From Clostridium aceticum (GTDB taxonomy: Bacteria > Bacillota > Clostridia > Peptostreptococcales > Natronincolaceae): DNA of 64,000 nucleotides. Below are positions 42,314-51,553 of this stretch, one piece after another. The first letter of the stretch is position 1; each line of letters opens with the position of its first letter. The stretch covers positions 3,587,418-3,651,417 of the forward strand of contig NZ_CP009687.1 in the NCBI RefSeq assembly GCF_001042715.1. The letters run 5' to 3'. The position numbers and the translations under genes were made by a program. The notes below the pieces were generated by a model. That model had not been told where the DNA came from. It made no database searches and saw only the letters and a program-made list of their open reading frames with translations.

Positions 42314-43933
42314 TTATTTTATATCCATATTTACAAAAGGTATTTCATACATTGTTTCAAGGAACTCCACACCTGAAACATAATCATGATAAACAGCAAT
42401 ATTAGTTTGGTAAGAAATCGGTAAATAAACAGCTTGTTCATGCAAAGTGCCTAAAATATATTCATAAAGTGCTTGACGCTCTTCTTCATCCGTGCTGATT
42501 AATACTTCAGTGATCTTAGCATCGATTTCTGCCTTCATCGGTAAACCAATCTGTGCTTGATAATCTGCATGGGCAGGGGTTCTCATTGAACCTACAAGGG
42601 CATGTGGATCGTAAGGTGCTCCCGAGCTGTCACTAAAGATTAAGTTGAAATTTCCATCCTTTTGTCTTTGCAGATGAGAAGCTCTTTCCTCGCCTACTAA
42701 GTTAAGGTTAATACCTACTTTTCTTAAATCTGCCTGCAAAACTTCCGCAATAGACTTTTGTGCAGTATCATCACTATCAAAGCTTAAATCTATTTCTAGC
42801 ACTTCACCATTCTTTTCTCTGAACTCCTTACCTTCAGCCAACTTCCAACCTGCTTCATCTAAAAGAACATTAGCCTTTTCTACTTCATAGTTATAAGGCT
42901 CTAAGCCTAAATCACAGTAAGGAACGTTTGGTGCAAGTAAGGTATCTGCCTTTACCTCTGTGCCATAAAATACAGCATCGATTAGTGTTTGTTTATCAAA
43001 GGCATGTTGTATCGCTTGACGTACTGCCAATTCCTTTGTAGCACCCTTGTTAGAGTTAATAGCCAGTAATCTTGTAGCTAAAGGTTGAGAAATACCTGTT
43101 TCATACTTACCAGAATCTCTTAGTTGTTTATAGGAATCTAAACTAATCAGACCACTGCCATAAATTAAATCAATTTCTTTTTTCTCAAAAGCCATGGCTC
43201 TTGTCTCACCATCAGGAATAATTTTAACAACAACTTTATCTACCTTCGGTTGTGTTCCCCAGTAATACTCATTTTTTGTAAAAACAGCATATTCCCCTAG
43301 TACTACTTCACTCAATACCCAAGGTCCTGTACCAATAGGCTTTTCGATCCTTTGTGCTGTACTACCGTCTTCAGGGAAACCAGCTTCTCCTAAAAATCTT
43401 AAAGGTCTGATTAATGCTAATTCTTGAAGAGCAGGATAATAAGGATTTTTAAACACCACCTTAAGGGTATGTTCATCTATTACTTCTGTATCATCGATTT
43501 GTGCAATTAAATCTAACCAACTATGTCTTTCAAAGTTAGCCAATACTGCATCAAAGTTCTTTTTTGCTATATGGGCATTGAATTCACTTCCATCAGAAAA
43601 TTTCACCCCTTCACGCAGTTGAAAAATGTATTCTTTTCCATCAGGAGAGATTTCCCAATCTACTGCTAACTGAGGTTCAATTTCTCCACCTTTACCGTAT
43701 GTTACTAAAGCTTCATATACCATATCTTGAGCAAACATTTGGTTTGGAGAGTAAGCATGTGGATTTAGCTCTCCTAAGTCTCGCGGCCAAGAAGTTGTTA
43801 GCACCTTCTCTCCTGTTGCTGTATCTTCACCTTCTCCAGTAGCAGGTTGATTGTTGCTTCCACAGCCAGCCAACAACATAGAAGCTGTTAAAATGAAACT
43901 TAATAATAAAATATACCATTTTTGCTTTTTCAT
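42314..43933 (-). CDS. nikA: Nickel-binding lipoprotein, NikA-like (SBP family 5)
   Basis: 539 residues; lipoprotein signal with SMLLAGC and Cys at 24. Family 5 solute-binding protein closely resembling E. coli NikA: LNPHAYSPNQMFAQDMVYEA, GTGPWVLSEVVLGEYAVFTK, AVYLPISYQTN. In E. coli NikA the Ni-histidine complex is held through His416 (FHRTWGAPYDPH); here the same place reads FSDSSGAPYDPH, so that ligand is missing. Nickel or a metal chelate is still the best substrate guess, but a changed ligand chemistry or peptide uptake is possible. Confidence 0.82.
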   Translation of the reverse strand: MKKQKWYILLLSFILTASMLLAGCGSNNQPATGEGEDTATGEKVLTTSWPRDLGELNPHAYSPNQMFAQDMVYEALVTYGKGGEIEPQLAVDWEISPDGKEYIFQLREGVKFSDGSEFNAHIAKKNFDAVLANFERHSWLDLIAQIDDTEVIDEHTLKVVFKNPYYPALQELALIRPLRFLGEAGFPEDGSTAQRIEKPIGTGPWVLSEVVLGEYAVFTKNEYYWGTQPKVDKVVVKIIPDGETRAMAFEKKEIDLIYGSGLISLDSYKQLRDSGKYETGISQPLATRLLAINSNKGATKELAVRQAIQHAFDKQTLIDAVFYGTEVKADTLLAPNVPYCDLGLEPYNYEVEKANVLLDEAGWKLAEGKEFREKNGEVLEIDLSFDSDDTAQKSIAEVLQADLRKVGINLNLVGEERASHLQRQKDGNFNLIFSDSSGAPYDPHALVGSMRTPAHADYQAQIGLPMKAEIDAKITEVLISTDEEERQALYEYILGTLHEQAVYLPISYQTNIAVYHDYVSGVEFLETMYEIPFVNMDIK

Positions 43934-44326
43934 AAGTTGATGTACACCTCTTTCTTTTCATTTGTATTGTTAGAACTGCTTAAACACCTAATGTACTATA
44001 AAATAAGTTACTATTGACTCCTTGACACTCCCCCTTTAAATTTATGCATCATTTAATAGTTTTCGCTGGGTCATGTTAATTTTTTATCAATTCCATTAGA
44101 TGGAGATTTTTTGCAAATAAAAAACCACAAAGTAAAATAGAACCTTATCATTCTAATTTAACCTTCATGGTCAATAGCAAAGGACATGCATTATATTCTG
44201 CTGTCTTCTATCAGAGATTGGCTTCATGCCTTTAAATAATCCTGTAGTTTCTTTAGCAGACTAATTGATTGTATTATCATTAGTATAATATAATTGCAGA
44301 AACTTGTCAAATAATTAACTTGTTTT
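43934..44326. other. Intergenic region upstream of nikA
   Basis: 393 bp. AT-rich; I see no NikR-type operator (GTATGA-N16-TCATAC), cobalamin-riboswitch core or supported ORF. Promoter of nikA presumably lies here. Confidence 0.4.
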
Positions 44327-45706
44327 TTAGTTGCTAAATCTTTCATTGAAACCAAAGCTTGCCTGATGTTGTCTTCCTAAGTTCTTTAACTCCATCGTGA
44401 TCCATATCCCTGTTAGAATAGAGGAAAGTAAATCAGCCAAAGGCCCTGCCATTAAGACACCCTCCAGTCCAAATATTTTAGGTAAAATCAGTAGTGCTGG
44501 AATTAAAAAGATTACCTGTCTTGATAAGGTTAAAAAGGCCGCTTGTTTTGGCTTTCCTATCGCTTGAAAATAACTGGCAGAAACGATTTGAAACCCAATC
44601 ATAGGTAAAAACACCATAAATATCTTAATTGCCTGTGTTCCAAAGGCAATCAACTCTGCATCTTCACGGTTGAAAAAAGCCACCATCTGCTGAGGAAATA
44701 ATCTTGTTCCAACAAATCCAATCATAACGATAATGGTTGCTCCAAGGATGCCTAGTTTTAATGCTTCCTTCACTCTGTCGAACTTACGGGCACCATAGTT
44801 ATAACCAATGATGGGTTGCACCCCTTGATTAATTCCAAATATCGGCATTAGGATCAATGTCATAATGCTGGTTATTACCCCCATACCTGAAATAGCAATG
44901 TCTCCCCCATAAGTAGTTAAAGATTTATTCATCAATACATTTAGAAAACTAGCAGCAATCTGCATAGCAAAAGGTGCTGAACCTAATGCTACAATTTTAT
45001 TTATGACTTCAAAATCTAGTTTTAAATTTGCAGCACGAATTTTTAATGTGCTTCTACCTCCAAGAAAATGGTAAAGTACCCATGCCGAAGATACTGCCTG
45101 AGATATAATAGTAGCTAATGCAGCACCCCTTATTCCCCAATTAAAAACAAAAATAAACAAGGGGTCCAAAGCTGTGTTAAGTAATGCACCAATTAACATG
45201 GTACACATAGCAACTTTGGGATTTCCTTCTGCACGGATAAAGTTATTCATCCCAAAACCGATAGATTGAAAAACTGCACCCCATAATATAATCTGTAGAT
45301 ATTCTTTTGCATAAGGCATTACCGCCGCACTAGCACCAAAAACTCTTAGTAAAGGCTCAAGAAAAATAGAACCTACTACAGATATGGTTAAAGATATACC
45401 TATCAGCAAGACCAAAGCATTTGCCAAAATCTTTTCTGCTTCTTCTTTCCTTCCTTCTCCCAGCCTAATGGAGATTAAAGCATTGGCCCCCAAACCGATC
45501 AACATGCCGCAGGCCATGATAAAAAGCATAATAGGAAAACCAATGGTGATTCCTGCAAGCCCTAAAGAACCTACACCATTACCTATAAATATTCTATCTA
45601 CTACATTATACAAAGCATTTACCAGCATCCCTATAATCGCTGGAATAGAGAATTTTAATAACAATTTAAATACTTTTTCTTCTCCTAACTGTTTTGATTG
45701 ATCCAT
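44327..45706 (-). CDS. MATE family efflux transporter
   Basis: 459 residues, twelve membrane segments in two MATE halves. Features: FSIPAIIGMLVNALYNVVDR near the start, PIIGYNYGARKFDRVKEALK, and QAIGKPKQAAFLTLSRQVIF. MATE pumps export drugs or metabolites using Na+ or H+. It sits 33 nt downstream of a MarR-type repressor gene on the same strand, suggesting inducible efflux. Confidence 0.93.
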   Translation of the reverse strand: MDQSKQLGEEKVFKLLLKFSIPAIIGMLVNALYNVVDRIFIGNGVGSLGLAGITIGFPIMLFIMACGMLIGLGANALISIRLGEGRKEEAEKILANALVLLIGISLTISVVGSIFLEPLLRVFGASAAVMPYAKEYLQIILWGAVFQSIGFGMNNFIRAEGNPKVAMCTMLIGALLNTALDPLFIFVFNWGIRGAALATIISQAVSSAWVLYHFLGGRSTLKIRAANLKLDFEVINKIVALGSAPFAMQIAASFLNVLMNKSLTTYGGDIAISGMGVITSIMTLILMPIFGINQGVQPIIGYNYGARKFDRVKEALKLGILGATIIVMIGFVGTRLFPQQMVAFFNREDAELIAFGTQAIKIFMVFLPMIGFQIVSASYFQAIGKPKQAAFLTLSRQVIFLIPALLILPKIFGLEGVLMAGPLADLLSSILTGIWITMELKNLGRQHQASFGFNERFSN

Positions 45707-45739
45707 TCTTTTCTCCTTTCACTCCACATAAAATTTATA

Positions 45740-46177
45740 TTAATTGAAGTTATCAATTATTTTCATCAAAAAAAATCTCAACTGTTGTATTTCTTCCTCT
45801 TGAAACCCTTCTAAGGTTTTCCCCATCACCTTCTCGCTAATTTCTTTAAACCGAGGCATAAATTCCTTTGCTTTTCCAGTTAGCTTAATGATATGAGAAC
45901 GTCTATCAGTAGAATTTCCCTCTCTTACCACCCAGTCATCCTTTATCAATCCATCAATCGTTCGTGTAACAGCAGGTCTTTCTATATTTAATCTTTCAGC
46001 TATTTGAGCAGGCGTGGTATCATTGCTCTTAATCTCTTCCTGAAATCTAAGATCCATTAAAACTCGCCACTGCGATGAAGTAAGCTGATATTCTTTTAGC
46101 TGATTATTCAGTTCCCATTTGATTAAGTGAGATGTCTTGCTTAATAAGCATCCTAAACTTCTTTCTTGCTTCCCCAT
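45740..46177 (-). CDS. MarR family transcriptional regulator
   Basis: 145 residues. Winged helix typical of MarR: LTSSQWRVLMDLRFQ, AQIAERLNIERPAVTRTIDG, then the wing VVREGNSTDRRSHIIKLTGK. Probably an autorepressor of the marR-MATE pair released by a ligand. A -35/-10 pair and palindromes lie upstream. Confidence 0.93.
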   Translation of the reverse strand: MGKQERSLGCLLSKTSHLIKWELNNQLKEYQLTSSQWRVLMDLRFQEEIKSNDTTPAQIAERLNIERPAVTRTIDGLIKDDWVVREGNSTDRRSHIIKLTGKAKEFMPRFKEISEKVMGKTLEGFQEEEIQQLRFFLMKIIDNFN

Positions 46178-46202
46178 TTTTTCCCTCCCTCCTCCTGTTT
46201 GA

Positions 46203-46252
46203 TTAACATGTTAACTATTAATATGATAACTATTTTTACATGCTATTGTCAA
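46203..46252 (-). promoter_or_regulatory. marR promoter with overlapping palindromic operator
   Basis: On -: TTGACA (46247-46252), 18-bp spacer, TATCAT (46223-46228), then the perfect palindrome TTAACATGTTAA (46203-46214) at the expected transcription start. Arrangement fits autorepression by MarR. Confidence 0.65.
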
Positions 46253-46421
46253 GAGTTTTTTAGTATTTTGGAAGTATTTCTTCATACCTTATGTATGATA
46301 GAATATAAAAGATAAATTGATAAGAAGAGATGATTCGTACCAAATCTTTTTTGCATCCCTTTAGCTTGTCTAGGAAATAATGATAAGTGAAAAGCTACAA
46401 AGAACAACATTGGAGGTCATT

Positions 46422-47660
46422 ATGAAAAACTTTAAAAAATATTTAGTTTTTGCCCTAGCTGTAGCAGCCTTTGGTGAAATTTATTTTTATCCTTTTAATA
46501 GTACGTTGCGATTTTCAGCAGCCATTATTGTACTGAATTTAATTTTATTGGTAAATAAAAAAATTTCTCCTTTTTTTACTTGTGCTTTTTCAGGTATTGC
46601 TGTCTTTTTACAAAGAAGTTTATTAAGTATAGTATTTTTTTCCTTAACACCACAGGATGTTTTTCTTTTGCATGGTCCTTCTATTATTTATTATGTTGTT
46701 TATGGCATACTTGTCTCCTTGTTTCAGGTTCAAGAGAATAGAGACAGTGTTATAAAGACAATTATTTTTTTGTCCTTTAGTGATATAATAAGTAATACGA
46801 CTGAAATTCTCATTAGACAGGATAAATTCCTCGCTCCTTTTCTTCAAGTCCTTATTTTAGCAGGGATTACTCGAAGTATCAGTGCTTATTTAATTTTTCT
46901 TTTTTATAAAAAGCAAGAGCTTTCCTTACTTACTCGAGAACATCGGAAAAAATATGCACAGCTTAACCTACTGATTTCCAACATTCAAGCAGAAATGTTT
47001 TATTTAAAAAAGTCTGCCCGTGATATTGAAAATGTTATGAAGAAAAGTTATGCTCTTTATGAAGAGGCCAACATTGATAGTACTTTGAAAGAAAAAACCC
47101 TAAATATCGCTTTAGAAATCCATGAGATCAAGAAGGATTACTATCGGGTATTAAAAGGTTTTGAAAGCTTTTTAGATGACTTTGAAGAAAATGGGAGGAT
47201 GATGCTGGCAGATATGTTTGCCATCATCCGTGAAAATACCTGGCGATATTTAAAAGAACATGACCTCGATATTTCTATTACTTTTAATTATGAGGATAAT
47301 TTTAAAGTGCAGAAATATTATCATTTATTTACTATTTTAAACAACTTAATTATCAACGCCATAGATGCTTGTGAAGGGAGGGGAACCATTCAAGTATTGC
47401 AAAAAAGTAGTCATAATGATATTCTATTTCAGGTTATTGATGACGGTGAAGGCATTGAGGTAGAAATTCTTCCTTATATTTTTAATCCAGGGTTTACTAC
47501 AAAATATGATGAAAAGAGCGGTGCTCCTTCTACAGGTATTGGTTTATCTCATGTCAAAAGTATGGTAGATGAACTAATGGGAACTGTAAAGGTAATCCAT
47601 GAAGTAGAAGATAAAACGATTTTTGAGATTGTACTACCAAAAAAAATACTGATTGGGTGA
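46422..47660 (+). CDS. Sensor histidine kinase, YcbA/GlnK-like
   Basis: 412 residues from the ATG giving MKNFKKYLVFALAV; GGAGG lies 5 nt upstream. Five or six membrane segments to about residue 170, then a Spo0B/citrate-kinase-like dimerisation helix and a GHKL ATPase domain with N box NLIINAIDACEG, G1 DDGEGI, F box FNPGFTTK and G2 GIGLSHVK. It likely senses a small molecule at or in the membrane. Its stop overlaps the next response-regulator gene, and gltS follows, pointing to control of glutamate transport. Confidence 0.87.
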   Translation: MKNFKKYLVFALAVAAFGEIYFYPFNSTLRFSAAIIVLNLILLVNKKISPFFTCAFSGIAVFLQRSLLSIVFFSLTPQDVFLLHGPSIIYYVVYGILVSLFQVQENRDSVIKTIIFLSFSDIISNTTEILIRQDKFLAPFLQVLILAGITRSISAYLIFLFYKKQELSLLTREHRKKYAQLNLLISNIQAEMFYLKKSARDIENVMKKSYALYEEANIDSTLKEKTLNIALEIHEIKKDYYRVLKGFESFLDDFEENGRMMLADMFAIIRENTWRYLKEHDLDISITFNYEDNFKVQKYYHLFTILNNLIINAIDACEGRGTIQVLQKSSHNDILFQVIDDGEGIEVEILPYIFNPGFTTKYDEKSGAPSTGIGLSHVKSMVDELMGTVKVIHEVEDKTIFEIVLPKKILIG

Positions 47661-48541
47661 TGACAATGATGAGTACTTTTTTGATTATTGATGATGATAT
47701 TAGTGTAAGAAAAATGCTTGAACAGTTAATTATGAAAAACAACTTAGGTAAGGTTGTAGAAGAGTTGGGTAGTGGAGAACATGCAGCAGAAGAAATTATG
47801 TTTTATCAACCTGATATTGTCCTCATTGATTTTCTCTTGCCCCAGAAGGATGGGGTTGAAATTATTCAATCCTGCCGGTCGCTTGGATATAAAGGGAAGT
47901 TTATTATGATCTCTCAAGTAGATAATGATAATATGATCGCAAAGGCTTATGAAAATGGCATTATTTTCTTTATACATAAACCTATCAATAGAATAGAAGC
48001 TATCAATGTTATAAAAGGTGTTTGTCAAAACCTTCAACTTGAAAGATCAGTAGCAATGATTAAAGATGCAGTATTTCACATTGATCAAGGAAAACAAATA
48101 AATCCTCAAGACAGCTGGAAGGATCAAATAACTCCTGTTTTTACAGACATTGGTATTGTTGGAGAATCCGGATATAAAGATTTGTTGAAACTTATTGGAG
48201 AGATTATTATCTTAAAGAAGAAAAGCAAATCCTCTAATTATCAGCTACAGGATATTTATCTACAAATAGCCGAAGAAGAAAGTCTGCTTCACAATACTCC
48301 TGTTCTTGCAAGGACAATCGAACAGAGAATCCGAAGAACTATTTTAAAAGGGCTACAGAATATTGCTGCCTTAGGAAATGACGACTATTACAATAATAAA
48401 TTCACAGAGTATAGTAGTGTTTTGTTTGATTTTAAACAAGTAAAGCAAGAAATTAGACATATCAATAATCCTAAAGAGGATAGGGGAAAAATTAATGTAA
48501 AAAAATTCGTGGAGGGTGTTGTTTCTAAACTGAATTTTTAG
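47657..48541 (+). CDS. Response regulator, YcbB/GlnL-like
   Basis: 294 residues. Receiver domain 1-120 with the acidic pocket IIDDD, phospho-acceptor Asp about 58 in IVLIDFLLPQKDG and Lys in FIHKPINR. The C-terminal half (about 150-290) fits the YcbB DNA-binding domain, with ARTIEQRIRRTILKGLQNIA. In B. subtilis the YcbA/YcbB (GlnK/GlnL) pair controls a glutaminase and glutamine transporter; here the neighbour is the glutamate symporter gltS. Overlaps the kinase gene. Confidence 0.87.
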   Translation: MMTMMSTFLIIDDDISVRKMLEQLIMKNNLGKVVEELGSGEHAAEEIMFYQPDIVLIDFLLPQKDGVEIIQSCRSLGYKGKFIMISQVDNDNMIAKAYENGIIFFIHKPINRIEAINVIKGVCQNLQLERSVAMIKDAVFHIDQGKQINPQDSWKDQITPVFTDIGIVGESGYKDLLKLIGEIIILKKKSKSSNYQLQDIYLQIAEEESLLHNTPVLARTIEQRIRRTILKGLQNIAALGNDDYYNNKFTEYSSVLFDFKQVKQEIRHINNPKEDRGKINVKKFVEGVVSKLNF

Positions 48542-48652
48542 AACAATGATTGTCTTCTGGCATAATCTATCAAGCTACCGAATACTTTAATTTTTTTTCT
48601 ATCATTTTTGTCGCTTCTTGTTACAACTAGTCGTATATTGTAGTGCGCTCCT

Positions 48653-48683
48653 TATAATAAGTTTGTAAACGATATCTTACAAA
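48653..48683 (+). promoter_or_regulatory. gltS promoter -10 and adjacent inverted repeat
   Basis: TATAAT at 48653-48658 (the -35 is poor, consistent with an activated promoter), then TTTGTAA-N8-TTACAAA at 48662-48683 at the expected start site. The dyad could be a regulator site or a leader hairpin. Confidence 0.5.
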
Positions 48684-48702
48684 ATTTTAAGGAGGCATGC
48701 AA

Positions 48703-49893
48703 ATGGTATTACAACTAGATGTTATTCAAACAATAGCTTTAGCAGTAGTAGTTTTACTTGTAGGACAAACTATCCGAGGAAAAGTAAGTTTATTGGAAAA
48801 GTTTTGTATTCCTGCACCTGTTGTAGGTGGATTGATTTTTGCACTATTAGCTTTATTCTTAAGACAAACCAATATCTTACTATTCCAATTCGATACTGCG
48901 CTTCAAAGTATTTTAATGACAGCTTTTTTCACTACTGTAGGATTTACAGCTAGCTTAAAACTGTTGAAAAAAGGTGGATTTCAAGTTGCACTATTTTTAA
49001 TCTTAGCTATTATTTTAGTAGCCCTGCAAAACGTTATTGGTGTTACTTTGGCAAGAGTTTTCGACTTAAATGCTTTAATAGGTCTTTCTACAGGATCTGT
49101 ACCTATGACAGGGGGTCATGGAACCTCAGGTGCTTTTGCTCCTTTATTTGAAGAACGTGGAGCTATTGGTGCATCAACTGTTGCTATGGCTTCTGCTACT
49201 TTTGGTTTAATCTGCGGAAGTATGTTAGGTGGTCCTATTGCCAAGAGATTAATTGAAAAAAATAATTTAGTAAAAACTGAAACTTTAGTAGCTGCTGCTG
49301 CTGCTGCTAAAGAAGAGAACAGTTCTACTCCTTTAGTTCCTAAGAATTTCTCTACAGCAGCATTCCAAATTATTTTAGCAATGGGAATTGGTACAGTTGT
49401 TTCGCTGCTTATTCAAAAGACAGGTGCAACATTCCCTTCTTATATTGGTGCTATGTTTGCAGCTGCAATTATAAGAAACATCTCAGATCTGACACATGCT
49501 TATAAAGTAACCAGCACTGAAATAGATATTTTAGGTAACATTGCTTTATCTATCTTCTTATCTATGGCCCTAATGGGATTAAGATTATGGGAATTAGCTG
49601 ACTTAGCTGTTCCAATGCTTGTTATGTTGTTCTTCCAAGCACTTCTTATGGGATTATTTGCTTACTATGTAACCTTCAACGTAATGGGAAGAAACTATGA
49701 TGCAGCAGTTTTAGCAGGAGGACATTGTGGTTTTGGAATGGGAGCTACACCTAATGCTATCGCAAATATGGAAGCTATCTCAAACAAGTACGGTCCAGCT
49801 CCAGCAGCATTCTTTATCATCCCTCTAGTAGGAAGTTTCTTTATTGACTTTGCCAACGTTGGAATTATTACAGCATTTATAAACTTCTTTTAG
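48703..49893 (+). CDS. gltS: Sodium:glutamate symporter
   Basis: 396 residues from ATG 48703, chosen because AAGGAGG lies seven nt upstream; an ATG at 48697 abuts the binding site. GltS family: two inverted halves of five membrane segments, with STGSVPMTGGHGTSGAFAPL and AGGHCGFGMGATPNAIANME. It imports glutamate with Na+. It directly follows a glutamine/glutamate-type two-component system and faces the glutamate fermentation operon, so it most likely feeds that pathway. Confidence 0.95.
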   Translation: MVLQLDVIQTIALAVVVLLVGQTIRGKVSLLEKFCIPAPVVGGLIFALLALFLRQTNILLFQFDTALQSILMTAFFTTVGFTASLKLLKKGGFQVALFLILAIILVALQNVIGVTLARVFDLNALIGLSTGSVPMTGGHGTSGAFAPLFEERGAIGASTVAMASATFGLICGSMLGGPIAKRLIEKNNLVKTETLVAAAAAAKEENSSTPLVPKNFSTAAFQIILAMGIGTVVSLLIQKTGATFPSYIGAMFAAAIIRNISDLTHAYKVTSTEIDILGNIALSIFLSMALMGLRLWELADLAVPMLVMLFFQALLMGLFAYYVTFNVMGRNYDAAVLAGGHCGFGMGATPNAIANMEAISNKYGPAPAAFFIIPLVGSFFIDFANVGIITAFINFF

Positions 49894-49922
49894 TGAAAAT
49901 AAAGATCGGATACTAACATATT

Positions 49923-49969
49923 AAAAAGACGTCTGGAATTTTCTTTGAAAATCTCTAGGCGTCTTTTTA
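49923..49969. terminator. Bidirectional terminator between gltS and citG
   Basis: AAAAAGACGTCTGG and CTAGGCGTCTTTTT pair around an AT-rich loop; T-runs on both strands serve the two convergent genes. Confidence 0.8.
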
Positions 49970-50013
49970 TTGGTTATTTTAAGTCAGGGGGACGTTTTGT
50001 TTGACTTATCTTA

Positions 50014-50883
50014 TTAAAGGTTTTTTAAAGCGCCAAACATCATTGTTACAGCTAAAAGATCCGCCGAACCTCCTGGAGAGATATTTCTATCAATAAACTC
50101 TCTATCCATCTTAATGATTCTTTGTTTACCTTCTTCTGTAAACATACCGCCTCTATCTAGTACTTCCCTTGCTGAAGTTTTCACATACTCAAGTGTCTCC
50201 CAATCATGCCTTCCCAAAATATTGCTATCCTCTGTCACAGTCATTAAGTGCAATAGTACTTGCACTAAAGTATCGTTCATGTTTTTGCCACTTTTTATCA
50301 GTTCCTGAAATATAGGCAGACTATGGGTTCTTACTGTATGAAATCCTGATTCCACCTCTCCCCGTATGCCCTTAACGCCATACTTTTGGAAAAGTTTTTC
50401 TCCATAGGTACAAGGACTTGCCTTACTAACATTTCCTAGTTCTCTATCAGAAATTCCCTTCGTCATACTCTTCACTTTATCACAGATCTTTTCTACCTGC
50501 ATTTTCAAACTTTGCGCTTCTCTGTATTGGACTGCTGCAACAGCTACAATAATCCCAAGGGAAAAAATCAAACCTTTATGGGTATTAATTCCTTGTGTCG
50601 TCCGAAACATTCTTTTTTCTCCTTGAATACCTATAGGTCGGATACTATTCATTAACTCAGTTAATGCCTTTCCTTCGAATCCAGTCCCCGCTTTTGCACA
50701 TTGATAAAAAGTATTACTCAAGGCAGCACTGCTTGCCATAAAGGTAAAAAAATCCATGTCCTTATGGGCACCAGCATTATTTCGGTCCACAAGCCCTGGC
50801 TTGGGGGTAGCTGATACTTCATACAACATGGATTTTATAGCTAACTCACTTAAATACTGACAAATATCAAAGTCTTTGAACAC
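50014..50883 (-). CDS. citG: Triphosphoribosyl-dephospho-CoA synthase
   Basis: About 289 residues from a GTG preceded by GGAGG (spacing 8); an ATG 24 nt upstream lacks a site. CitG/MdcB motifs: YEVSATPKPGLVDRNNAGAH, DMDFFTFMASSAAL, GINTHKGLIFSLG, RGEVESGFHTVRTHSLP. It makes the ADP-ribose-type precursor of the lyase prosthetic group from ATP and dephospho-CoA. Last gene of the glutamate operon, separated from citX by a repeat copy. Confidence 0.93.
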   Translation of the reverse strand: MFKDFDICQYLSELAIKSMLYEVSATPKPGLVDRNNAGAHKDMDFFTFMASSAALSNTFYQCAKAGTGFEGKALTELMNSIRPIGIQGEKRMFRTTQGINTHKGLIFSLGIIVAVAAVQYREAQSLKMQVEKICDKVKSMTKGISDRELGNVSKASPCTYGEKLFQKYGVKGIRGEVESGFHTVRTHSLPIFQELIKSGKNMNDTLVQVLLHLMTVTEDSNILGRHDWETLEYVKTSAREVLDRGGMFTEEGKQRIIKMDREFIDRNISPGGSADLLAVTMMFGALKNL

Positions 50884-50906
50884 GTTAAATTCCTCCATCA
50901 CTAGCA

Positions 50907-51045
50907 TTAACTTAAACCATAAATTGTTATCTTAAGGGGAGTAAAGCGTAGCCCCGCGGTGTAGCACAAGATCCTTCGCTATGCTCAGGATGACAGTTTG
51001 AGAAAAAATTTTCGAAATAATAGGGTTAAGTTCACGCCTATGATT
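50907..51045 (-). repeat. Dispersed repeat family 2, copy c (between citX and citG)
   Basis: Ends ATTAACTTAAACCATAAATT and GGGTTAAGTTCACGCCTATG; core AAGATCCTTCGCTATGCTCA-GGATGACA. An extra GGGGAGTAAAGCGTAGCCCCG hairpin segment makes it longer than copy b. It lies inside the cit operon, immediately upstream of citG. Confidence 0.65.
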
Positions 51046-51064
51046 CCTCCATAAAAATCTCACT

Positions 51065-51553
51065 TTAAAAACAGTGCTTTCTTATCAGTTTATTTACACC
51101 ATCTATAATTTCCTCAAGACTATGATTTTTCACTCGCATACACACTCTAGCATCTTCATTGCAAAGAATGCATCGTCTGCTTTCTAGACCTATATCCCCT
51201 CGTCCTATAGAAGTCCCATCTTCTTTATAGACATCTATATCAAAAACTCTCCCTAATGGATGATTACTTTCTATATGTATCGCTGCCTGTTTAGCCTCCA
51301 ACGTTGTTAGCTTGGTCACGATTAAAAGACTCTTACCATCTGCTCCTGAAAGAATTTCTGTAAATACACTGTCGGCAGTGTACCTAGAGGTTAATAACTG
51401 CTGCAAAACTTCGAAGACCTTCAACGCCTCTACAGTGTTTTTATGATTACCTGGATAGTTGATTTTGCCACAAACCACCGGTAGTTGATATTTACTGATC
51501 AAGTCCAATATGGTATTATATCGTTCTTCCCTATCCTGTAGAATATCCTTCAT
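51065..51553 (-). CDS. citX: Holo-ACP synthase for lyase gamma subunit (CitX)
   Basis: 162 residues from the ATG that overlaps the citC stop by one base. CitX family: the N-terminal DREERYNTILDLISKYQLPV, NYPGNHKNT and GRVFDIDVYKEDGTSIGRGD then RRCILCNEDARVCMRVKNHS. It transfers the phosphoribosyl-dephospho-CoA group to the acyl carrier subunit CitD. Confidence 0.92.
   Translation of the reverse strand: MKDILQDREERYNTILDLISKYQLPVVCGKINYPGNHKNTVEALKVFEVLQQLLTSRYTADSVFTEILSGADGKSLLIVTKLTTLEAKQAAIHIESNHPLGRVFDIDVYKEDGTSIGRGDIGLESRRCILCNEDARVCMRVKNHSLEEIIDGVNKLIRKHCF

Noticed and set aside
43934-44326. NikR site or cobalamin riboswitch upstream of nikA
   Set aside because: Neither GTATGA-N16-TCATAC nor the conserved B12-box core was found.
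1256-51045. CRISPR array from recurrent short repeats
   Set aside because: Repeats are dispersed, inverted and of several families, not regularly spaced with unique spacers.
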